From Mastigias papua (Eukaryota; Cnidaria; Scyphozoa; Rhizostomeae; Mastigiidae): DNA of 64,000 nt. The stretch spans positions 15,593,187 through 15,657,186 of the forward strand of contig OZ025269.1 in assembly GCA_964019165.1 (NCBI GenBank), written 5' to 3'. Positions 1-10,026 of the stretch are shown in pieces (positions within the stretch are counted from its first letter, which is position 1; every line of letters starts with the position of its first letter). The translations under genes were made by a program, and so were the position numbers. The notes beneath the pieces are model-generated. The model ran no database searches, was not told the origin of the DNA, and worked only from the letters and a program-made list of their open reading frames with translations.

Positions 1-3000
1 CCTATAACCTAGGGCACAGGAAGGTAAAGTTTCAAGTTCTTTATAACTGTCGCACTGTATCTGATCATATAGAGAGCACTCGTCGCAGTAGATGAGCCGT
101 CCCATTTAGTACTATCTTTTGCAATTCTTGCAAGCAAGGGTTCCCGGGAATTCGCTTGATATGACCTTCAGTTGTCTTCTGTATCATGCCTAATGCCCCA
201 ATTACTACAGGTACTATTGTTACTTTCAAATTCCACATCTTCTGTATTTCGATTTCCAAGTCTTTGTATTTGCTGACTTTTTCATACTCCTTAAGTGATA
301 GATTTCGATCTGAAGGCACTGTCATATCAATCAGTAAACATGTCTTTTCCTTGTGGTCTTTTACAATAATATCTGGCCGATTGGCTTTAATTGATCTGTC
401 TGTGTGTATTGTGAAATCCCAAAGGATAGTAGCATCATTGCCCTTCGTAACTGGTTCTGGGTGATGTTCATACCAGTGTTCAGCGTGTGAAGCATTATAA
501 TGCTGGCATATTCTCCAGTGTAGGTACTGCCCCAATTTGTCATGTCGATCTTTGTATTCCTTTGGTGCAAGTATTGGGCATCCAGCAACTAGATGATCAA
601 TTGTTTCCACTTTATCCTCACATAGTCTACATCTAGGATCTGTTCCATTTCTTATTATATTTGCTTGATAGTTCCTTGTGAATAGGCTCTGGTCTTGTGC
701 TGCCATTATGAACCCCTCAGTCTCTGCCTTTAGTCCAGCGCACCTCAACCATTGGTGGGTATTACGTTGGTCAATATCAGCGTCTTTGCTCCGTAGTGCA
801 TATTGGCCATGTAAAGGCTTTTGCTCCCATTTGCTTTTGATAGCAACTAGTCCTTTCCTTTTTGCTTCTTGCTTTGCAATTTTTGCTAGTTTAGTTGGTT
901 GCGTTTCATTCGTATCAATTGGTGATAGTTCTAACTCACACTCAAATTTTCGACTTTGACAGCTAACAGAATGGACCTTTTTGGTTTTTTCGTGTCTGTT
1001 AACAAGTTGTAGCATCCAATCTTCAGTTGAATCCAGGTATGTTTGAAGTCCAATGGTTGTGGTTTTGTACATTAATTCCAGTTGTAGCAGTCCCTTTCCT
1101 CCGTCAGATCTTCGGATATACAGCCTATCAACATCAGCTTTGGGGTGATGCATTTTGTTTATGGTTAAAAGTTTCCTAACCTTAACATCTAGTCTCTTTA
1201 TTTCTGGCATTGTCCAATATAGGATATTAAAACCGTAGGTAACTATAGGTATTGCCAATGAGTTGATTGCCATGATCTTATTTCTAGCATTGAGTTCAGT
1301 TTGGAGTATAGCTCTAACTCTACGATAGAATTCCTTTCTAACTTTTTCTTTATTGGCAGCATTTGCTACCCCTTCAGCTTCTTGGATACCCAGATATTTA
1401 TACATCCCTTCATGTTCCAATTCTTTAATAGTGGTACTCACATCAAGAATAATATTTTCAGCTTTGACAATTTTTCCTTTTGTGAACGTAGCTTTCGCAC
1501 ATTTATCTAGCCCAAATTGCATTCCAATATCATCACTGAAATGTTTCACAGTATCCAATAACCCAGTAAGTTCACTGTCATTCCTTGCAAAAAGCTTTAA
1601 GTCGTCCATATAAAATAGGTGATTAATAGACTTACCCATTATCTGATATCCATAACCAGCATTATTGAGTTCAATTGATAAGGGGATCAGTGAAATACAA
1701 AAAAGGAGTGGCGACAGTGAGTCTCCTTGGAAGATTCCACACTTTATTCTTAAACTGTCTGTTTTTGCTGTACCATTTGCATGAGTTAACCTAAGGTTGG
1801 TGTTCCACAATCTCATATTATGCTGTAGAAAGTTAATAATAGTTGGTGAGAGCTTAAATATATCGAGAGCTCTCAAGATCCATCCATGCGGTACGCTATC
1901 GAATGCCTTTCTATAATCTATCCAAGCCATGCTTAAGTTTCGATGGTTCTTCTGGCAATTTTCCATCAGCATACGATTTATCAGTAACTGGTCTTTGCAT
2001 CCATAAGATCCTCTTTTGCACCCCTTTTGTTCTAATGGGAACAGTTTGTTAGCTTCCATGAACGTGTACATTCTATCTGTTAGTACTGATGTAAGAATTT
2101 TATAAGTAGTTGATAAACATGTAATTGGTCTAAAATTTTTGGCATTTGTAGTCTCTGGTGTTTTAGCAAGGAGATAGGTGATCCCCTCAGCAAGCCACTT
2201 TGGGGTTAAATCTGGTTCACTAATTATCTCCGACATCTGTTTCGCCAAGAGTTTGTGCATTGCAGACATATGAGACAGCCAGAAATTTGGAACTTTGTCA
2301 ATACCAGGTGACTTCCACTTTTGTGATTTTTTTAGTGCATTCTCTAATTCCTCAACTGTTATATAATCCCATGATTGTGTCTCAATATTTTTGTACTTCT
2401 CAGCCACTTTATTAATCCATTCTGCATCTGCATTAAAACCTTTATCATTGCTCCAAATACTACTCCAAAAATTCTTTATTTCATTCTCACTTGGAATATC
2501 ATTCACTTCAATAGTTTGCTTACCAATTTCACGATAAAGTCTCTTCGGATCATCTTTGAACAATTTGTTCTGTCGGAAAAACTTTGTTCTCTTTTCATAC
2601 CTACGAATTCTTTGAGCCTTCAATTGAATTTTCTGTTTTAAAGTTTCTGTTATTTCAGGGATTTTAGTTTGTTCAGGTGATAACTTATATTTCCGGATTA
2701 CTTTTCTAGCCTTACGAGTTTTGACGGCTACTCCTTTTGATAGCTCCTCCAGAATAGATATTTCTCCTCTGAAATATTCAATCTCCCTTTCGATCTTTTC
2801 TTTCCATTTTGGCTTCTTACATTTGTTTGTTTTTGGTTTGCTGTTATTGTTGGTCTTCGGATTTACTACACAAGCAGTAGCATATATTAGTTGGTTCAGT
2901 TCAGTGAGATCAGGTTCCAGTTCTTCTAATATTTCTTTCATTGCATAGTTAGCAATCTTTATCTGCTTCAAAGCTTGCTTATTACTTTTGACCTTTACTA

Positions 3001-4213
3001 ACGACTGCCTGTCTTTCATTTCAATATTCCTTATTTTGGTATATTCTCGTAATATATCACTTCTCATTTGCCCTATCACAGTTTCATTTTGTTCTATGAA
3101 ATTCAGATCACAATTTCCATTCCCGTTTGCTTCCTCTTGATTCTGGTTTTCAACATTGTTTAAAACTTCTCTAATATCTTCTCTTTTACAATGATCCGTA
3201 GTCTCGTCTCTCTGGTTGTCACTCACGTCAGTCACAGTTAGGTTATGAGAGTCATCCATTTCTCTCCCATTGCTTTGGACTTCAAAAAGGGCTTTATTTT
3301 TGATCACTTCTCTTTCCGCGTCAGTAAGACGGTTATTTTTAAGAATGTCTCTCCGGACATTTGCTAACTTATTGCAGTCAAGATATTCTCGTGGATTTTT
3401 AGAATGTCTTTTCCAGATGTTAAAAGTTGCTTCTGTAATATTTCTTCCTGATGGCTCGTTAAGTGCACAGTAAAATGCAAATAAAACTTCTTTATATTCC
3501 TCTCTAGTCCATTTTGTACGGGTGATTTTCTTTCTAGATACTTGAGTTGTTGTTCTTGGTAGTTCAGGGTTGGGTTGATCCCGGTTCTGATGGCTATCCA
3601 AGGATTGAGAGAAATCTGTTCCAGTAGCAGATTTTTCGACCTCAGCCTGGTTCCACACTGAGGGACGCGGTCCTTGGTTATCCGCGCGACGACCGATGCG
3701 GCATGATTTTGATCTGGTTTGCATATTTATAGCAAAGTGCATTTTATTCTTACTGCCAAGAGGTAACTTTTAGGTTGTACCATCACCAGTATTTTTCAAG
3801 AGACACCATCTCAGTAATCAGGAGCATATTATCAGCAATTCACCCGGCTAATCCGGAACCGCCGAAAAGACACTCGGGTTTTAAATCAGAGTTTTCCTTC
3901 TCCTAGGAGATCTACCACTCAAGGTTTAAGGAGCCCCTCCTACCCCTCGGTTTGAATTCAGAGTTTTCCTTCTCCTATGTAGACTGCCTACCAAGGCTAA
4001 CGAGCCCTACATGCCCGGAGCATCTGGTTAAAAGGCGCCAGAAACTCGCCCTCACCCCTTCTCTCTGTTAGTTCCATGCAGCTCCACCACGAGCAGGTCG
4101 AGAGCTGGGCTTTAGTTGTCAGAGGCTATTGGAGACGCAGCCAAATGGGGCATTTTATGAGACAATTGGAGCTCATCCCAATTGTCACCCCGGCAATGAC
4201 AACCTTGAGAGCC

Positions 4214-4217
<4 letters not shown>
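1..4217 (-). mobile_element. R2-like LINE (restriction-like endonuclease type), near complete
   Basis: This is a non-LTR retrotransposon on the minus strand. The intact protein frame occupies 3742-65. About 470 bp of presumed 5' UTR lies at 3743-4217, and the 3' end runs off the window. The 5' UTR holds two copies of a roughly 70-bp motif (near 3880-3950 and 3951-4020, each containing cagagttttccttctccta), a degenerate tandem repeat. The (ATT)n tract next to it at 4218 more likely belongs to the neighbouring LINE. Extent of the 5' end is inferred. Confidence 0.8.
65..3742 (-). CDS. R2-like LINE polyprotein: reverse transcriptase plus C-terminal endonuclease, intact
   Basis: The single 1225-codon frame has no stop. 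It copies element RNA into DNA at a nicked target site in the nucleus. Near the N-terminus (about residues 70-150) is a basic segment starting with a W-T-R-E-E pattern, resembling a Myb/SANT-type DNA-binding region. A charged linker follows. The reverse transcriptase spans about 480-770, with an A-box WIDYRKAFDSVPH, a GDSLSPLLF box and a catalytic YMDD (family YxDD). Near residue 1038 begins a CCHC finger (CRLC...H....C). The restriction-like endonuclease motif RPD followed by a second Asp about 13 residues later (RPDIIVKD...LLID) sits near 1122-1140. This domain order is that of R2/R4/NeSL-type LINEs. I saw no N-terminal C2H2 fingers typical of true R2. The upstream Met at 3742 is taken as start. 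It may be a recently active copy. Confidence 0.85.
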   Translation of the reverse strand: MHFAINMQTRSKSCRIGRRADNQGPRPSVWNQAEVEKSATGTDFSQSLDSHQNRDQPNPELPRTTTQVSRKKITRTKWTREEYKEVLFAFYCALNEPSGRNITEATFNIWKRHSKNPREYLDCNKLANVRRDILKNNRLTDAEREVIKNKALFEVQSNGREMDDSHNLTVTDVSDNQRDETTDHCKREDIREVLNNVENQNQEEANGNGNCDLNFIEQNETVIGQMRSDILREYTKIRNIEMKDRQSLVKVKSNKQALKQIKIANYAMKEILEELEPDLTELNQLIYATACVVNPKTNNNSKPKTNKCKKPKWKEKIEREIEYFRGEISILEELSKGVAVKTRKARKVIRKYKLSPEQTKIPEITETLKQKIQLKAQRIRRYEKRTKFFRQNKLFKDDPKRLYREIGKQTIEVNDIPSENEIKNFWSSIWSNDKGFNADAEWINKVAEKYKNIETQSWDYITVEELENALKKSQKWKSPGIDKVPNFWLSHMSAMHKLLAKQMSEIISEPDLTPKWLAEGITYLLAKTPETTNAKNFRPITCLSTTYKILTSVLTDRMYTFMEANKLFPLEQKGCKRGSYGCKDQLLINRMLMENCQKNHRNLSMAWIDYRKAFDSVPHGWILRALDIFKLSPTIINFLQHNMRLWNTNLRLTHANGTAKTDSLRIKCGIFQGDSLSPLLFCISLIPLSIELNNAGYGYQIMGKSINHLFYMDDLKLFARNDSELTGLLDTVKHFSDDIGMQFGLDKCAKATFTKGKIVKAENIILDVSTTIKELEHEGMYKYLGIQEAEGVANAANKEKVRKEFYRRVRAILQTELNARNKIMAINSLAIPIVTYGFNILYWTMPEIKRLDVKVRKLLTINKMHHPKADVDRLYIRRSDGGKGLLQLELMYKTTTIGLQTYLDSTEDWMLQLVNRHEKTKKVHSVSCQSRKFECELELSPIDTNETQPTKLAKIAKQEAKRKGLVAIKSKWEQKPLHGQYALRSKDADIDQRNTHQWLRCAGLKAETEGFIMAAQDQSLFTRNYQANIIRNGTDPRCRLCEDKVETIDHLVAGCPILAPKEYKDRHDKLGQYLHWRICQHYNASHAEHWYEHHPEPVTKGNDATILWDFTIHTDRSIKANRPDIIVKDHKEKTCLLIDMTVPSDRNLSLKEYEKVSKYKDLEIEIQKMWNLKVTIVPVVIGALGMIQKTTEGHIKRIPGNPCLQELQKIVLNGTAHLLRRVLSI

Positions 4218-4295
<78 letters not shown>
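4218..4295. repeat. (ATT)n microsatellite, likely LINE 3' tail
   Basis: About 78 bp of uninterrupted ATT units. It abuts the 3' UTR of the minus-strand LINE fragment at 4296-5212. LINEs of this kind end in short tandem repeats, so it is probably that element's tail (AAT on the minus strand). Confidence 0.9.
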
Positions 4296-4296
<1 letters not shown>

Positions 4297-5212
4297 AATG
4301 TTTAGGGAGGGTAGCCCTTCAGCCGTAGCTGCTTTTCAAGGGGCCCTCCATCTAAATATACTACAAAATAGGAATAAAATCCTACATAACTTAATTACAA
4401 TAAGTAAAATCCTACATAACTTTCTTAATTACAATAAGTACATATAATGTTCTATTTTAAAAATTAAAAATACTAGTTAGAGGGAAAAAATAGAATAAAA
4501 TAAAAAAGATAACTGAAGTCTCAATAGTATAAAGTGACTGTAACAAGCTCTTGAAAGAGATCAGGCTAGGGGCTCGCTTTGATGGATCTGGGAGGCAATT
4601 CCAAAGTTTAGCACCCCTATACGAAAAGCTTTTCTGGCCAGTCGAGGTGTTTCTCTTTGGTAGCGTAAGATTGGTGTCCGTACTCCTTAGGTTGTATGAA
4701 GGATTGGTGGAGTTTGCCACAAACAGGTCGGAGAAGTATTATGGGGTGAGCCGATTTAATGATTTGAATACCATAACTCGCGATTCAAACTGTATCATAT
4801 CATTAATCATTTTCCAACCCAAACTTTCTATTAATGGTTTACTAGGGGCATCGTAATTGCTACCGGTGATGAGTCGGGCAGCTCGATTTTGAAGTTTCTG
4901 TAGCTGGTGGATTTCGGCTGCACCACACACACCCCACACAGAACAGCAGTACCGGAAGCTAGGATCAATGACACTGGTGTAGAGATTTTTAAGCGCATGG
5001 AAAGGAAGATATCTTTTTGCATATTTTAACATACCAAGAGATCGTGAAATTTTTTTAGATGTTTCCTGAACATGCTTCTTCCAGTCAAGAGAATTATCAA
5101 TGTGAACTCCTAGATACTTGGCGTTTTGAACAGCTCCTAGGGTTTCATTGCGCATTTTCAGACAAAGTTGTTCATTTTTCCTTTCTAATGCAGCTTGCTT
5201 GTGCTTAGTGTT
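4296..5212 (-). mobile_element. 5'-truncated CR1/L2-like LINE (family A) inserted in gypsy
   Basis: The minus-strand reading gives the C-terminal part of a LINE reverse transcriptase: a YLGVHIDNSLDWKKH block, then NLYTSVIDPSFRYCCSVWG, an LQKLQNRAARLITGS block, and a terminal SYRGAKLWNCLPD motif. The 3' UTR (4300-4360) contains a GGAGGGCCCCTT...GGGCTACCCT signature, also found at about 50,840-50,890 in CHP1 intron 2, so the two copies are one family. The upstream end is fused in frame to gypsy RNase H coding sequence near 5212, so one long open frame is a chimera and not a gene. Confidence 0.8.
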
Positions 5213-5488
5213 GCATGTGTTGCTTGTACCATAGGGCGAGGCATCAGTGACAACTTCTGTGTACTTATCTTTGTCAAAGTATGACATAACGATATCGCTA
5301 GGTAAAGCTTGTTTAATCTTTAAAAATGCCTGTTCATGAACTTCTGTCCAATTAAATACTGCATTTTTCTGTGTAAGTGCCCTGAGGGGTTTGGTTAAAT
5401 CGCTAAAATTGTGAATGAATTTGGCACAATAATTAACCATACCTAAAAAGCTGCGAATTCCACTTGTAGAGGTAGGCGAAGGAGCATT
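5213..5488 (-). pseudogene. Gypsy RT connection and RNase H start (fragment)
   Basis: The minus-strand frame contains IRSFLGMVNYCAKFI, FNWTEVHEQAFLKIKQAL and VVTDASPYG. These are the classic RT-thumb/RNase H junction of Ty3/gypsy pol. It stops at the LINE junction near 5212. The upstream part of the same coding region resumes at 6127, on the other side of the LINE insertion. Confidence 0.85.
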
Positions 5489-5494
5489 ATGAAT

Positions 5495-6120
5495 TTCATT
5501 TTTCACTTCATTTTCATTTACAATTTCTTTATACAGGGTAAGTTTCAAATTTTAATATATTTGATTTTCAAACTGCCCTGTTAAACAAAAAAAATAATAT
5601 AAACATGTACTTGTTTACAGTATGTTAAAAAGAATCTACTATAATATAATATAAACATAAGTAAGGAGTAAAAAGAAATATGAGTCCGGAGATAAATTAA
5701 GGTCGGTGATTTTTCAATAATTTCACGAATTGGGTAAGAGATTTGGCTTTCTTCACTTCAGTTTGTTGGCTATTCCAGAGCTTTGCTCCTCTATAGGAGA
5801 AACTTTTTTGGCCACATGCCGATTTCAGTAAAGGGACATAAAGATCGGTATTACTATCGCGAAGTTGTCTGTTTCTAAATTCGGATAATTTTATAAACAT
5901 GCTATTCAGATATTCAGGAGCTAGTTGATTTTTTGATTTGTAGACCATTTTAAGTGTTTCTGTTTCTATAAGGTCATTCACTGTTAGCCATCCCAGTTTC
6001 TCGATGATAGGAGACGCTGAAGTATTGTATGAGCTGTCTGTCACGATTCTAGCTGCGCGATTCTGGAGCGTCTGAAGCTTGCCTAAGGCAGTGACGCCTT
6101 CTTTACCTTCATTACCTTCA
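5495..6120 (-). mobile_element. LINE (family B) 3' fragment inserted in gypsy 2
   Basis: The insertion interrupts gypsy coding sequence and is flanked by ATGAAT at 5489-5494 and again at 6121-6126 (target-site duplication). Minus-strand protein shows a LINE C-terminus (PIIEKLGWLTVNDLIETET, then SFSYRGAKLWNS). Its 3' UTR contains tttatacagggtaagttt and aaactgccctgtt. Nearly the same text recurs at 38,420-38,480, identifying another copy. It is 5' truncated, as usual for LINEs. Confidence 0.85.
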
Positions 6121-6239
6121 ATGAATAGCGATTACCTTCTTTGGATCTGACGATACACCGTCTGCAGAGAAGACAAAACCAAAAAATGTCAACGTTGATT
6201 GATCAAACGAACATTTGTCCTTGTTCAACGTGAGACCAA

Positions 6240-6457
6240 CAGAGGATCATCATCATCATCATCATCAATTTATTTACAGTTGGCTTTGCTATATATATAG
6301 CTAAAAGAAGCTAATTAAGGCCAACTAATACTAAAATTAAAGAAAAACAAAACTAAGAATAATCTAATTACCGGTAATTGTTAAATACAAACTAATTCAA
6401 AAACCCTATATCCTTTATAAAAACTTTACACAATCTGCAGTTGCAACTTATTTCATC
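6240..6457 (-). mobile_element. LINE/SINE 3' end with (ATG)n tail inserted in gypsy 2
   Basis: Insertion of 218 bp between CCAA at 6236-6239 and CCAA at 6458-6461. The plus strand starts with (ATC)n at 6247-6268, that is, an (ATG)n tail on the minus strand. The preceding hairpin-like 3' end (ttagttggccttaattagc ... gccaac) is related to 31,200-31,370 (plus) and 42,000-42,110 (minus). No protein is encoded. Confidence 0.7.
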
Positions 6458-7281
6458 CCAATGTTTTTAAATTCGGAGGAGAATTTCTCAAACACAGCTT
6501 GTAAAGCTTTGTTGTGCTCATCCTGAGTTTTACCGAAGACAATGACATCATCGCTAAAATTAATAGCACCAGGGATTCCATGAAGTTGTTGTTGAAATAT
6601 ATGCTGGAAGATCTCACTGTCCGAATTTGTGCCGAAGTTTAACCGTTTGTATCGCCACAGGCCTTTGTGTGTCGCAAAATTTGTAATATAGCGGCTTTCC
6701 GGTGCTAATTGCAGTTGATGGTATCCCGATCGTAAATCAAGTTTGGAGAACATTGTCGCACCATTTAACGAAGTGATCAAGTCATCCACGGTGGGAGAAG
6801 GGTTCCGCTCTCTTTGTATGGCTTTATTCGGTAGACGCATGTCCACGCAAAGACGCACATCTCCATCCTTTTTTGGTATGACCACCAAAGGAGAAACATA
6901 GGGTGTCGGACCCTCAACACGCTCTATGATATCTTGCTTGTGCAATTTGTCGAGTGCGGTGGCAACTTTTTGGCGCATGTGAAAAGGAAGTCTACGCGCG
7001 GTTTGAGCGACCGGAGCAACTGAAGTATCAATGTGTAACTTTACTTCAATATCTTTAAGTTTTCCAATGCCTTGAAAGAGATTGGGAAAACGTTCGCAAA
7101 GCTGTAAACTAGTTAGAGGTTTCTCTGCAAGTGTATTTAATTGAAGTTTTATCAATCCTAGTTCACGTGCGGTATTATAGCTGAGGAGGGAACCGCTCTG
7201 TCCGTCAGTTACGTGAATAGTTGATATTGTATACTTCTTCTTGGATTCGATAAGGGCATCAAATTTTCCAAGGGTCTTCAA
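6458..7281 (-). pseudogene. Gypsy 2 reverse transcriptase (broken)
   Basis: The minus-strand frame carries the gypsy RT fingers and palm: VSPLVVIPKKDGDVRLCVDMR, TMFSKLDLRSGYHQ, and an active-site region in which the usual YxDD reads FSDD (AINFSDDVIVFGK). Loss of the tyrosine and the substituted residue suggests decay. The frame is separated from gag-protease by stops and a shift between 7281 and 7386, and its 3' end is cut by the insertion at 6457. As part of an LTR retroelement it would have made cDNA in cytoplasmic particles. Confidence 0.85.
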
Positions 7282-7385
7282 AGGCGTTTGTGAGCCATAA
7301 GCAAAAAGTCTCGTAGAGGCAGGTTGTAAAGTAACGGGGTGTTTCCGTGTAATAAACTCAATGTGGCCTTATCAATGATGCCAGT

Positions 7386-8525
7386 TTAAGCGCCAGTATC
7401 TAAAACCATATCTACATGTTGATTAAAAAGTTTCACCTTGGCAACAGGCATTTTTGCGTAGGGAGCATGATTTTCTAACGAAAATAAATATTCATCATCA
7501 CTACTGGTACAAGTTGGTGGAGACGAAATAGTCGTAGCAGTAACATGATGTACTCGATTATCACGCTTATTACCAGTAAATCGTTGACGATCACAGCGCG
7601 ATTGTGTACGATGCGTGCTCCTACCAACCTTGGCAAAGTGGTTCATTTTGCCACAAGAATTGCAATTTTGGCCTTTTGCTAGACATTGTCCTTTGTGTGG
7701 GAGTAAATAGCCGCAATTTCCACATTGATTGGGTGCACTGTTGTTGCCACGATGGCGCTGACGCAAATTTGAGGCGAAGGCAGAAGGATGTATGCGATTC
7801 TTGATAACGTTGGCGCTATACGTCGTTGTATGTCCGGGGGCTGGTAAAGTTAGTGATGTTTCTATTCCTCGTGCTTGAGTTTCGCTAGCCTCCATCGCTC
7901 TAGCTTTAGTAAGGAGAGTATCGAGCGTTAAATCGTCTTCGCGAAGGGCATAACGACGGAGTCGCATTGACGAACAATGCTGAATTATAGTAGAGAAAAT
8001 TTCCGAATCAGTGTCCGCAAATTCACGATGTTCTGCTAATTTACACAATCTAGTCGCGTATTGATCAATGGTTTCACTAGGTTGCTGTACAGCTTGTCGA
8101 AACCGAAAAACTTCGTGTGTTACATTCTTTTTCGGTAAAAAATATTCATCTAGTTTTTGTAAGGCAGTGTCGTAATCATCATCTTCCCCATTATTAGGAA
8201 AACTGTCAAAGATTGCTTGTGTATGTTGGCCAACCTGGTATAACAACAATGCGCGTTGATGTGTCGTATTGGTAATGTTCATTGCCAATAAATATGTCTG
8301 GAACCGACGACGCCACGATTTCCATCGCTGGCCTACAGAGCTTGGGTCTGTAAATGGGTCGAACGGCAAGAGCGGAGCTAAATCCAGGCGAGTAGCCATC
8401 GGAGATCGTTTGCAAACAAAAACACGCAAAAATGTAGAAACAAACCGAAGGAAAGGACAAGATGCCTTACAACAGTATCCTCGTCGCCATTTATAATGTC
8501 CTGCAGAGCGTACACCAGAAAACAA
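7386..8525 (-). pseudogene. Gypsy 2 gag with zinc knuckles and protease start
   Basis: The 379-codon minus-strand frame probably starts at the internal Met of MATRLDLAPLLPFDPFTD, about 41 residues in. The capsid-like region has the gypsy pattern W..W...F..YL, then two Cys/His knuckles (CGNCGYLLPHKGQC and CNSCGKMNHFAKV). In the second knuckle the last Cys is Gly. The frame ends in VDMVLDTGA, the aspartic protease D-T-G motif, immediately before a stop. Codon continuity makes this a fairly young copy, but the lesions leave it inactive. Confidence 0.85.
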
Positions 8526-8636
8526 ACTTCGAAGTCCTTTTTATAGCGGAACACAACAAAACTAAACTCTATCTACACATTGATCCATTAGTCTATCTAA
8601 GCGCATGCGTAATAATATATGAACATTATAGATGTG

Positions 8637-8934
8637 TCACAAGCGTAAATTGTAGTATCATCGGCAAAATTGCATATCTCCGATATTCCATTTCAATAAA
8701 GAAAAGGTCATTTATAAATATGTTGAATAGTAAGGGACCAAGTACAGAGCCCTGTGGTACTCCAATTGAAATTTTCTTTGACGAACTAAATTTGGAGCCT
8801 GTTTTGACTCTTTGAATTCGATTTTTCAGGTAGCTGTAAACTAATTTTAATGCTTTCCTGTTAAGCCCGTAAGCATCTGTCTTTGCAATAAGCAGGTCGT
8901 GGGGTATACATTCATATGCTTTTGATAAATCCAT
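8637..8934 (-). mobile_element. LINE reverse transcriptase fragment
   Basis: The minus strand encodes MDLSKAYECIPHDLLIAK, a VYSYLKNR segment and GVPQGSVLGPLLFNIFINDL, which are RT boxes A to C of a CR1/jockey-like LINE. The catalytic YADD region is out of frame just after. It closely resembles the better preserved copy at 46,605-48,545. Both ends are truncated. Confidence 0.85.
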
Positions 8935-9329
8935 GTACTAACGGTAGTATTACTATGGTTATGCAGATGCAGTCCGTAACTTATTAATTTCGCCATTCGT
9001 TCTTATTCACTTTCATGAAATATTTTCTGCTCATGTATTTGGCAACTTTTTCTATACAAGAGGCGTTATATGTGCACTGTCTTTGTGATTGGTGTATTAA
9101 CTCGCTATGCATTACAGTTCAAAATGTACTCAAGAAACACCCCCATTGAAAACATTTGTTATTCATTACATATGCTTATATGAATGGCAAAATTTCAGGA
9201 TGAGCAAAACAGACAGAACAGACAGCAGAGATATTCAAAGTCTCCTTCGTGTTACACAATTGCTAGTTGGCTTGCACAAAGTTCTCACAACCTTAACCGT
9301 ATTCAATAGCGTCCACTAAAAACCCCGAT
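8935..9329. other. No recognisable gene
   Basis: Short unrelated frames only. The right part may be decayed gag of the plus-strand gypsy, but I cannot align it by eye. Confidence 0.4.
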
Positions 9330-9672
9330 AATACGAAAGTCTGCTCAACGTAAAAGTGCAACACTTTGTTCAAATTGTGTATATGCCTGGCCTCATAAAA
9401 ATAACGTCTGTCCGGCCCAGAACAAAACATGCCACTCTTGTGGAAAACCCGGTCATTTTTCTCAAGTTTGCCCTAACCGTAAAAAGACTCTACAGCTCTC
9501 CCGGACACACATGACACCATCCCGATCGGCTGTCAATGTCATTCACGAGCAAGAAAACCCCTCTTCAGATCATGAATATTTTGTTCATCCTTACCACAGA
9601 CAACCAATCTACTGCATCTCCTTCCAAGTTTCCCTCCATCAAGGTGAACGTCAATAACGTTCGGGTGCATCT
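9330..9672 (+). pseudogene. Gypsy 1 nucleocapsid knuckles (remnant)
   Basis: The plus strand encodes CSNCVYAWPHKNNVC and CHSCGKPGHFSQVC. This tandem knuckle layout matches gypsy 2. The run into the protease (KVNVNNVRVHL) is cut at 9672 by a microsatellite-bearing insertion. Frame breaks are present upstream. Confidence 0.75.

Positions 9673-10026
<354 letters not shown>

Larger units (their letters stand above)
5213..8600 (-). mobile_element. Gypsy-type LTR retrotransposon 2, fragmented, no LTRs found
   Basis: Minus-strand gag-protease (8525-7386), reverse transcriptase (7281-6458), RT thumb/connection (6235-6127) and RNase H start (5488-5213) lie in the order expected for a gypsy element. 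They are separated by two LINE insertions with target duplications (5495-6120 and 6240-6457). The remainder of RNase H and all integrase are missing beyond 5213. It belongs to the same lineage as the plus-strand gypsy at 9330-16040, judging by the shared double-zinc-knuckle layout. A 5' LTR may lie around 8526-8636, but I cannot delimit it. Confidence 0.8.

Noticed and set aside
4739..5548. A 269-codon minus-strand open frame.
   Set aside because: It is a chance in-frame fusion of gypsy RNase H and an inserted LINE, not one protein.
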